Source of the DNA: an uncultured Burkholderiales bacterium
Lineage (GTDB): Bacteria > Pseudomonadota > Gammaproteobacteria > Burkholderiales > Burkholderiaceae_E
Assembly: GCA_903898725.1 (NCBI GenBank)
Contig: CAIUGQ010000439.1
Location: 1-7,803, forward strand
Length of the DNA stretch: 7,803 bases
Direction of reading: 5' to 3'
The translations under genes were made by a program, and so were the position numbers. Shown in pieces: positions 1-4,978 of this stretch. Positions within the stretch are counted from its first letter, which is position 1; each line of letters begins with the position of its first letter. The notes under the pieces are model-generated. The model was not told where the DNA came from and ran no database searches. It was given only the letters and a program-made list of their open reading frames with translations.

Positions 1-149
1 CGCCAGGCCCGGCCGCGCAGGCCGGCGAGGTCGACCCCGCGGCTGGCGTCGATGGCGGCGACGACCTGCGGCGCTGCGGTCTGGGCGACGGCGGGCGCAA
101 GCGCCAGGACGGACAGGGCAGCGGCGAGGGCAAGCGTGCGAGGGGACAT
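1..149 (-). CDS. N-terminal fragment of an exported protein, possibly an M20-type amidohydrolase
   Basis: Only the first 49 codons are visible; the gene runs off the left edge. The start is the ATG whose complement lies at 147-149, preceded by a good ribosome binding site (TGGAG, 7 bases upstream). Residues 1 to about 22 form a classic Sec signal peptide: a short basic start (MSPR), an Ala/Leu-rich core, and a cleavage site after APAVA, just before Gln23. The product should therefore be periplasmic or secreted. The visible mature part contains QVVAAIDASRG and ends near DLAGLRGRAW. An 'AIDA...W' segment at this position resembles the start of exported M20 / aminobenzoyl-glutamate-utilisation-like amidohydrolases, which are often found beside Bug genes. 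That family call is a guess from very little sequence. That it is an exported protein is well supported; its function is not. Confidence 0.7.
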   Translation of the reverse strand, partial: MSPRTLALAAALSVLALAPAVAQTAAPQVVAAIDASRGVDLAGLRGRAW

Positions 150-197
150 GACGGTGCTCCAGGGTGGGACCCGCGACGGGTGGCGGTCCGTGCCGGA

Positions 198-226
198 ACC
201 TTAGCCGCCCCCCACCGGCGTGCGAA
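198..226 (-). promoter_or_regulatory. Possible sigma-70 promoter for the leftward exported-protein gene
   Basis: Read on the minus strand, TTCGCA (complement of 221-226) and TAAGGT (complement of 198-203) are separated by 17 bases. Each matches about four of six consensus positions, and the pair sits about 50 bases upstream of the start at 149. Such weak matches arise easily by chance, so this is a candidate only. Confidence 0.2.
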
Positions 227-254
227 TCCCGCGGATGAGGCATGCGCCGCACCA

Positions 255-281
255 CCCGGCACGCCCGGCACGCTCGGCACG
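255..281. repeat. Three tandem copies of a 9-bp unit
   Basis: The unit CCGGCACG preceded by C occurs at 255-263 and 264-272, and again at 273-281 with one change (CTCGGCACG). It lies in the non-coding region between the divergent exported-protein and Bug genes, about 100 bases upstream of the Bug start. It could be a slippage-prone microsatellite or a set of regulator half-sites; nothing seen favours either. Confidence 0.5.
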
Positions 282-324
282 CGCACCGGGCCCGCCTGCG
301 GTCGACCCGATCGCACGGCTTGCC

Positions 325-357
325 GGATCGCGCCTCAGCGGTCAGCATCCGCGATCC
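325..357. promoter_or_regulatory. 8-bp inverted repeat upstream of the Bug gene; possible operator or leader hairpin
   Basis: GGATCGCG at 325-332 is perfectly complementary to CGCGATCC at 350-357, with 17 bases between the arms. It ends 24 bases before the Bug ATG at 382. The distance and perfect dyad symmetry fit a dimeric regulator's operator, or a hairpin in the 5' leader. The rest of the 150-381 gap holds the tandem repeat at 255-281 and no convincing promoter on the plus strand. Confidence 0.35.
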
Positions 358-381
358 CTGTCCACCCGCCCGCAGCGCGCC

Positions 382-1395
382 ATGACGACCCGCCCCGCTT
401 CGACCGACGCCGCCCGGATCCGGCGGCGCCGCACGCTCGCCGCCCTCGGTGGCGCGGCGCTCGCCGCCCTCCCGGCCCGCGGTGCCCGCGCGCAGGCGTG
501 GCCCTCGAAGCCGATCCGGCTGGTCGTCGTCTATCCGACCGGCGGAGTCAGCGACTCGGTGGCACGGCTGATCGCGCCGCGCCTCGCCGAGCGCCTGGGC
601 ACGCAGGTGATCGTGGAGAACCGGGGCGGCGCGGGCGGCAGCATCGGCATGGACGCGGTCGCCCGCTCGCCGGCCGACGGCCATGCGTTCGCCTTCTCGG
701 CGGTAAGCCCGGTCACGCTGAACCCGCATGTGATGAAGCTGCCGTACGACCCGCTGGCCGACCTGGTGCCAGTCGCCTCGGTGATGTACTCGCCGGTCTA
801 CCTGCTCGCCACCCCGACGTTCACCGGCCGCAGCTTCGCCGACGTGATCGCGCAGTCGCGCGCGAAGCCGGCCTCGCTGCGGATGGCGACCTCGGGTGTC
901 GCGAGCGTCGGGCACCTGATCGTCGAGCAGATCCGTGACCGCGCGAAGATCGACATCGTCCACGTGCCCTACAAGGGCGGCGCACAGGTCATCACCGACG
1001 CGGTCGGCGGGCAGTTCGAGCTGCTGACGACGAACCCCAGCTCGGCGGTGAACCCGCATGTCGCCCGGGGCACGCTGCGCCTGCTCGCGGTCGGCGCACC
1101 GAGCCGGCTGGCGTCGCACCCCGATGTGCCGACGCTCGCCGAACTCGGCCACCCGGAGGCGAACCTCACCTCGACCTTCGGCCTGTTCGCGCCCGCCGCA
1201 ACGCCCGCACCCGTCGTGCAGCGCGTGGCCGACGAGATCGCGCGGCTGCTCGCGCAGCCCGAACTGCGCCAGCGGCTCGTCGACACCGACAACGTGCCCG
1301 CCTCGCTCGGGCCGGCGGAGTTCGGTGCGCTCGTCCGGCGCGAATTCGAGGCGAACGCACGCATCGTGAAGGCCGCCGACATCCGCGCGGAGTAG
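382..1395 (+). CDS. Bug/TctC-family periplasmic solute-binding protein, possibly Tat-exported
   Basis: The 337-residue product is a typical length for the tripartite tricarboxylate transporter (TTT) receptor family, called Bug in Bordetella. These periplasmic two-lobed receptors bind carboxylates or other small polar molecules. Family signatures are clear: WPSKPIRLVVVYPTGGVSD at 40-58, VIVENRGGAGGSIG at 76-89, and HVPYKGG at 194-200. The N-terminus carries four arginines (14-17) followed by TLAALGG, then a hydrophobic Ala-rich stretch and an ARA-Gln cleavage site near residue 37. This looks like a Tat signal, although a Sec signal with a long n-region is possible. I chose the ATG at 382 because it gives a normal signal peptide; the open frame extends back to a GTG at 220, but that adds 54 Arg/Pro-rich residues of no recognisable kind. 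The ribosome binding site is weak. No TctA or TctB partner is in the window, so it is an orphan receptor, as most Bug proteins are. The ligand cannot be assigned. Confidence 0.93.
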   Translation: MTTRPASTDAARIRRRRTLAALGGAALAALPARGARAQAWPSKPIRLVVVYPTGGVSDSVARLIAPRLAERLGTQVIVENRGGAGGSIGMDAVARSPADGHAFAFSAVSPVTLNPHVMKLPYDPLADLVPVASVMYSPVYLLATPTFTGRSFADVIAQSRAKPASLRMATSGVASVGHLIVEQIRDRAKIDIVHVPYKGGAQVITDAVGGQFELLTTNPSSAVNPHVARGTLRLLAVGAPSRLASHPDVPTLAELGHPEANLTSTFGLFAPAATPAPVVQRVADEIARLLAQPELRQRLVDTDNVPASLGPAEFGALVRREFEANARIVKAADIRAE

Positions 1396-1402
1396 GCCGA
1401 CC

Positions 1403-1421
1403 GGGCTCAGGCCCTGAGCCC
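1403..1421 (+). terminator. GC-rich hairpin just after the Bug gene, possible terminator
   Basis: GGGCTCAG (1403-1410) and CTGAGCCC (1414-1421) form a perfect 8-bp stem with a three-base loop, starting 8 bases after the Bug stop codon. No T-run follows, so it is not a canonical intrinsic terminator. It could protect the mRNA 3' end or assist termination by another route. Confidence 0.35.
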
Positions 1422-1515
1422 CGCACTGTCCAGACTCTGCCCGTCGCCGCCGCCGCGCCGACCGCCCGCCATCCGCGGACGGGGCGCGTGCCGCGGCACC
1501 GGGAGAGCGCCGCTG

Positions 1516-2049
1516 ATGGATGCGCACGACACGGGGGACGGCCCCACGCTGACCGCGCTGCCGCGGATCGCCGCCCTGTGCGCGGGCCGCGACGACACCG
1601 TCGCGCTGTGGGTCCGGCTGCACTCGAAGCGGTCGCCCTCGGCGCGGCCGGGCCGCCATGCACCGGCGCCGTGGCTGCACGCGGTCCGTCTGTACCTGCG
1701 GCCCAGCGCGGGCGTGTCGGTCACCTTGCTCGACGCCCATCCGCACATCGGCGCGCCCACCGGCGAGCTCGGCTGGCTGCTGCCCGACGTGGCGCCCGGC
1801 GGCAGCGCCGACGCGCTGTTCAGGCTGCGCGTGGACCGGGGCCTGACGGTGGCCGGCACGGCCCCGCCGCTGCTGTGGCTGCGGGCCGCGGCGCAGGACG
1901 CGGACGGTGCGCGGCGTTCACTGTCGGCACCGGCGCTCGTGCTGCCGGTGCTGCCGCTCGAGCTGTACGACGGGCTGCTGCCCGAGGCCGAGTGGGCGAG
2001 GCGCGTCGCCGGGCGCGCGGGCCCGGTCGACGCCTGCGGTCAGCGGTAG
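1516..2049 (+). CDS. Uncharacterised 177-residue protein, possible relic of a VWA-protein accessory domain
   Basis: The ATG at 1516 has a good ribosome binding site (GGGAGAG ending 8 bases upstream), and the frame shows the strong third-position G/C bias of a real gene. There is no signal peptide or membrane segment, so it is probably cytoplasmic. The middle (about residues 55-110) looks like alternating beta strands: WLHAVRLYLRPSAGVSVTLL, then LGWLLPDVAPGGSADALFRLRV. That pattern, a rigid 'PxxGVxVxLLD' strand and a 'LGDLAPGxxxxLLLRLxV'-like strand, recalls the beta region that follows the von Willebrand A domain in some bacterial VWA proteins. No VWA domain is present: I see no DxSxS metal site. 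The C-terminus contains LPLELYDGLLPEAEWARRVAG. The last 10 bases overlap dctM tail to tail. The family assignment is tentative; hypothetical protein is the safe label. Confidence 0.7.
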   Translation: MDAHDTGDGPTLTALPRIAALCAGRDDTVALWVRLHSKRSPSARPGRHAPAPWLHAVRLYLRPSAGVSVTLLDAHPHIGAPTGELGWLLPDVAPGGSADALFRLRVDRGLTVAGTAPPLLWLRAAAQDADGARRSLSAPALVLPVLPLELYDGLLPEAEWARRVAGRAGPVDACGQR

Positions 2050-3314
2050 ACCAGGTCCCTGAGCCCGAGGCTGATCACCGGCACGTAGGTGATGACCATC
2101 AGGCAGGCGAGCACCACCAGCACGAAGGGCAACAGGTACGGAATGATCCGGTCGAGCGATATCTTCGCCACCGTGCAGGCCGCGAACAGGTTCACGCCGA
2201 AGGGCGGCGTGATCATGCCCAGCGCCAGGTTCACCACCATGATGATGCCGAAGTGCACCGGGTCGATGCCGAAGTGCACGGCCACCGGCGCGAGGATCGG
2301 CGCGAGCACGATGATCGAGGCCGAGGTCTCGATGAACATGCCGATCAGGAAGAGCGCCGCGTTCACGCCGAGCAGGAACCAGAACGGGCTCTGCAGCACC
2401 GAGGTCAGCCACTGGCCGATCGCGTCCGGCACGCCGGCGCGCGTGATCAGGAAGGCGAAGAGACCCGCGTTGGCGATGATGAACAGGATCACCGACGAGG
2501 AGATCGCCGACTTCTTCAGGATCGGGATCAGTTCGGACGGCTTGATCTCGCGGTAGATGACCATGCCGACGAAGAGCGCGTAGACCACCGCGACCGCCGA
2601 CGCCTCGGTCGGCGTGAAGATGCCGCCGTAGATGCCGCCGAGGATGATCACCGGCATCAGCAGCGCCCACGCCGCCTGCTTGATCGCCGGTCCGATCGAC
2701 AGGCGACCCTCGCCGTCACGCTTGCCCCAGCCCTTGATCTTGCAGTAGACCCAGACGAAGAGCATCAGCCCGAAGCCGATCAGCAGGCCCGGCCCGAAGC
2801 CGGCGATGAACAGCTCGCCGATCGACACCTCGGCCGACACCCCGTACAGGATCATCGGGATGGACGGCGGAATGATCACGCCGAGCTCGGCGCTGGTGGC
2901 CTGCAGCGCGGCCGCGTAGTTGTTCGGGTAGCCCTGGCGCACCAGCGCCGGGATCAGGATCGCGCCGATCGCGAAGGTGGTGGCCACCGACGAGCCCGAC
3001 ACCGCCGCGAAGATCATGCAGGTCAGCACGCAGGTCATCGGCAGGCCGCCCTGCACGCCGCCGACGATCGAACGCGCGAACTCGACCAGCCGACGCGAGA
3101 TGCCGCCGCCTTCCATCAGGTTGCCGGCGAGGATGAAGAACGGGATCGCGGCGAGCGGGAACTTGTTGATCGAGCCGAACATCTCCTTGACGATCAGGAG
3201 GTTGTTCGCGCCGGTGATCTGGATGCCGAGCACCGCCGACAGGCCGATCGACACCGCGACCGAGACCGTCAGCGCGAAGCACAGCAGCATCGTGAGGAGC
3301 ATGATCGACGTCAT
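2040..3314 (-). CDS. dctM: TRAP transporter large membrane subunit (DctM type)
   Basis: The 424-residue, highly hydrophobic protein has the usual size and multi-span topology of the TRAP large subunit, the inner-membrane component that carries substrate inward with Na+ or H+ coupling. Conserved segments appear in family order: IPFFILAGNLMEGGGISRRL (57-76), SGSSVATTFAIG (106-117), GVIIPPSIPMILYG (145-158), GGIFTPTEASAVAV (230-243) and NLALGMITPPFGVNLF (362-377). The two glycine- and proline-rich re-entrant-loop motifs (around 149-154 and 366-373) are intact, so it should be functional. It is the last gene of the dctP-dctQ-dctM operon. Its start lies 10 bases after the dctQ stop, with a strong ribosome binding site overlapping that stop. 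Its own stop lies inside the 3' end of the convergent gene on the other strand. The symbol denotes the family; dicarboxylate as substrate is not shown. Confidence 0.96.
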   Translation of the reverse strand: MTSIMLLTMLLCFALTVSVAVSIGLSAVLGIQITGANNLLIVKEMFGSINKFPLAAIPFFILAGNLMEGGGISRRLVEFARSIVGGVQGGLPMTCVLTCMIFAAVSGSSVATTFAIGAILIPALVRQGYPNNYAAALQATSAELGVIIPPSIPMILYGVSAEVSIGELFIAGFGPGLLIGFGLMLFVWVYCKIKGWGKRDGEGRLSIGPAIKQAAWALLMPVIILGGIYGGIFTPTEASAVAVVYALFVGMVIYREIKPSELIPILKKSAISSSVILFIIANAGLFAFLITRAGVPDAIGQWLTSVLQSPFWFLLGVNAALFLIGMFIETSASIIVLAPILAPVAVHFGIDPVHFGIIMVVNLALGMITPPFGVNLFAACTVAKISLDRIIPYLLPFVLVVLACLMVITYVPVISLGLRDLVYR

Positions 3315-3320
3315 CGCATG

Positions 3321-3326
3321 CCCCTC
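3321..3326 (-). promoter_or_regulatory. Strong dctM ribosome binding site overlapping the dctQ stop
   Basis: On the minus strand the dctQ stop TGA runs directly into GAGGGG (complement of 3321-3326), six bases before the dctM ATG. Ribosomes finishing dctQ would cover the dctM initiation region, which favours translational coupling and balanced amounts of the two membrane subunits. Confidence 0.6.
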
Positions 3327-3819
3327 ACTGCGCCATCTCGAGGTCTTCGCGCCTCGGATCGAGCGCGTTGCCGATCACGCCGAGGATCGCGAACACGCCG
3401 CCCACCGGCATCGCCAGATAGGCCCAGAACATCGACATCTCCTCCAGGCCCGCGACCGACTGCACCTTGCCCCGCTGCGCGTAGTCCCAGCCGATCCAGA
3501 CGATCAGCACCAGCAGCACCAGGCTGACCGCCGCGACCGCCCAGTCGAGGAAGCGCCGCATGCCCGGACGGCTCCACCGGTACAGCACGTCGACGCACAC
3601 CATCGCGCCCTGGCGGAACGCGGCGGCGATGCCCATGAACACCATCCACACGAGCGCGAAGCGGATCAGCACCTCGGTCCATTCGGAGGGCTGCTCGAGC
3701 AGGAAGCGGGTCACGATCTGCCAGAAGCCGAGGCCGGCGGCGATCGCGAGCATCGCGCAGGACGCGTAGAGCGCGAACGCGGTGGTGCCGCGCTCGATCG
3801 CGAGGAAGGTGCTTTTCAT
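3325..3819 (-). CDS. dctQ: TRAP transporter small membrane subunit (DctQ type)
   Basis: This 164-residue protein has the length and four-helix layout of the TRAP small subunit, which packs against the large subunit and helps dock the binding protein. Hydrophobic segments lie at about 13-36, 49-67, 92-112 and 130-151. The conserved core after helix 1 is present: PSEWTEVLIRFALVWMVFMG (44-63) followed by AAAFRQGAMV, matching the family pattern of W-x-E, then an aromatic-rich helix, then R-x-G. The start at 3819 gives a normal N-terminus (MKSTFLAIERG). Its ribosome binding site is poor: the only purine-rich run upstream is the GGGG inside the stem of the hairpin at 3826-3845. Expression may therefore depend on that structure being opened, for example by ribosomes completing dctP. 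It sits 31 bases downstream of dctP and 10 bases upstream of dctM. Confidence 0.94.
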   Translation of the reverse strand: MKSTFLAIERGTTAFALYASCAMLAIAAGLGFWQIVTRFLLEQPSEWTEVLIRFALVWMVFMGIAAAFRQGAMVCVDVLYRWSRPGMRRFLDWAVAAVSLVLLVLIVWIGWDYAQRGKVQSVAGLEEMSMFWAYLAMPVGGVFAILGVIGNALDPRREDLEMAQ

Positions 3820-3825
3820 GGAAAG

Positions 3826-3845
3826 ACGGCCCCGCGAGGGGCCGT
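3826..3845 (-). promoter_or_regulatory. Intercistronic hairpin between dctP and dctQ
   Basis: ACGGCCCC (3826-3833) and GGGGCCGT (3838-3845) pair perfectly in an 8-bp stem with a four-base loop. In the transcript it begins five bases after the dctP stop and ends six bases before the dctQ ATG, followed by CTTTCC. It includes the only plausible dctQ Shine-Dalgarno run. A hairpin here could stabilise or partly terminate the message after dctP, giving more binding protein than membrane subunits, which is the stoichiometry such systems need. Its role is inferred from position. Confidence 0.6.
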
Positions 3846-3850
3846 TGCCG

Positions 3851-4819
3851 TCACTTGAAGTTGCGGATCTTGTCGATGTTGGTCTGGCCGAACTGCTTGG
3901 CGAACTCGGCGAACACCGGCGTCAGCGCGGCCTGGAACTTCGACTTGTCGACCTCGATGACCTGCATGCCCTTCGACTTCAGGTCGGCCACGCCGCGCGC
4001 GTCGTCCTCGTCGACCCGCGCCCGGTTCGCCTTGATGCCCTCGGCGGCGGCGTCCATGAAGTGCTTCTTGTCCTCGGCCGACAGCTTGTCGAAGGCGCCC
4101 TTGCCCATCAGGATCACCGCCGGCGAGTAGACGTGGCCGGTCAGCGACAGGTGCTTCTGGACCTGCTCGAACTTGGCCGCGGTGATGACCGACAGCGGGT
4201 TCTCCTGGCCGTCGACCGTGCCCTGCTGCAGCGCGGTGAACACCTCGGTGAAGGCCATCGGGGTCGGGACGATGCCGAAGCCCTTGTACGCAGCGATGTG
4301 GACCGGGTTCTCCATCGTCCGCATCTTCAGACCCTTGAGGTCCTCGGGCGCGTTGACCGGGCGCTTGTTGTTGGTCATGTGACGGAAGCCGTTCTCGGCC
4401 CAGCCCAGCGCCTTGATGCCCTTGGTCTCGAACTTGGCGAGCAGGTCCTGGCCGATCGGGCCGTCGAGCACCGCGCGCGCATGCGCCTTGTCGCGGAACA
4501 GGAACGGGATGTCGAGGATCCGGGTCTCGGGCACGAAGTTCGGCACCGGACCGGTGGAGGTCATCGTCAGCTCGTGCGTGCCGAGCTGGATCGCCTCGAT
4601 CGACTCGCGCTCGGCGCCGAGGGCGCCGGCGTAGAACGCCTGGACCTTGTAGCGGCCGGCGGTGCGCTTCTCGACTTCGCGGGCGAAGGTGTCGACGGCG
4701 ACGCCGTAGTGCGAGTTCTGGCCGATCGAGATGTTGATGCGCATCTGGGTCTGCGCGCCGACCTGGGTCGAGAACAGCGCGGCGCCCGCGAACGCGAGCA
4801 GCAGTCGGGTGAGCTTCAT
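3851..4819 (-). CDS. dctP: TRAP transporter periplasmic substrate-binding protein (DctP type)
   Basis: The 322-residue product is the extracytoplasmic receptor of the TRAP system. Residues 1-22 are a Sec signal peptide (MKLTRLLLAFAGAALFSTQVGA, cleavage before Gln23). The mature protein starts with MRINISIGQNSHYGVAVDTF, the usual first strand and helix. The family core follows: DLKGLKMRTMENPVH at 160-174, where Arg167 corresponds to the conserved arginine that binds the ligand carboxylate, then PTPMAFTEVFTALQQGTVDG (185-204) and QENP (205-208). These support an organic-acid ligand; which acid cannot be told. I chose the ATG at 4819 because it has an AGGAG ribosome binding site 8 bases upstream and an ideal signal peptide. 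The frame extends to 4918, but that stretch overlaps the candidate promoter. It is the first gene of dctPQM. Confidence 0.96.
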   Translation of the reverse strand: MKLTRLLLAFAGAALFSTQVGAQTQMRINISIGQNSHYGVAVDTFAREVEKRTAGRYKVQAFYAGALGAERESIEAIQLGTHELTMTSTGPVPNFVPETRILDIPFLFRDKAHARAVLDGPIGQDLLAKFETKGIKALGWAENGFRHMTNNKRPVNAPEDLKGLKMRTMENPVHIAAYKGFGIVPTPMAFTEVFTALQQGTVDGQENPLSVITAAKFEQVQKHLSLTGHVYSPAVILMGKGAFDKLSAEDKKHFMDAAAEGIKANRARVDEDDARGVADLKSKGMQVIEVDKSKFQAALTPVFAEFAKQFGQTNIDKIRNFK

Positions 4820-4890
4820 GAGGCGGTCTCCTGTTGACGGTGTGTCGGCCCGTCGGCGCGGCGAAACGGCGCGTCGGGCACAGGGGGGCG

Positions 4891-4918
4891 AGTGTACGAC
4901 AGGCGACGCCGAAGGCAA
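4891..4918 (-). promoter_or_regulatory. Candidate sigma-70 promoter for the TRAP operon
   Basis: On the minus strand, TTGCCT (complement of 4913-4918) and TACACT (complement of 4891-4896) are 16 bases apart, each matching four of six consensus positions. Transcription would start near 4884, leaving a leader of about 65 bases before the dctP ATG. It lies just downstream of the kup hairpin, where an independent operon promoter is expected. No sigma-54 (GG-N10-GC) element was seen. Confidence 0.4.
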
Positions 4919-4936
4919 TGAAGTCCTTGGGGGTGG

Positions 4937-4965
4937 GGGGTCGCGGCGGCTGGACCCGCGACCCC
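4937..4965 (-). terminator. 10-bp GC hairpin downstream of kup, probable transcription end
   Basis: GGGGTCGCGG (4937-4946) and CCGCGACCCC (4956-4965) form a perfect 10-bp stem with a nine-base loop. It begins 13 bases after the kup stop codon on the minus strand. The bases that follow it in the kup transcript (CCACCCCCAAGG) contain no T-run. Position and strength suggest it ends or protects the kup message and separates it from the TRAP operon. Confidence 0.5.
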
Positions 4966-4978
4966 ATCGGATGCCCCC

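Noticed and set aside
220..381. An upstream GTG start that would lengthen the Bug protein by 54 residues
   Set aside because: The extension is Arg/Pro/His-rich and would bury the signal peptide internally; the ATG at 382 gives a normal exported protein.
1407..1859. A 150-codon minus-strand frame opposite the 177-residue gene
   Set aside because: It has a Ser/Arg/Pro-rich composition and no recognisable motif. The plus-strand frame has the ribosome binding site and the correct third-position bias.
1488..3527. A 679-codon plus-strand open frame opposite dctM
   Set aside because: It is antisense to a complete TRAP large subunit and is mostly Arg, Asp, His and Gln, which is typical of complement reads of hydrophobic genes.
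4820..4918. An upstream start for dctP adding 33 residues
   Set aside because: It would place residues before a perfect signal peptide, bypass the AGGAG site at the 4819 start, and overlap the candidate promoter.
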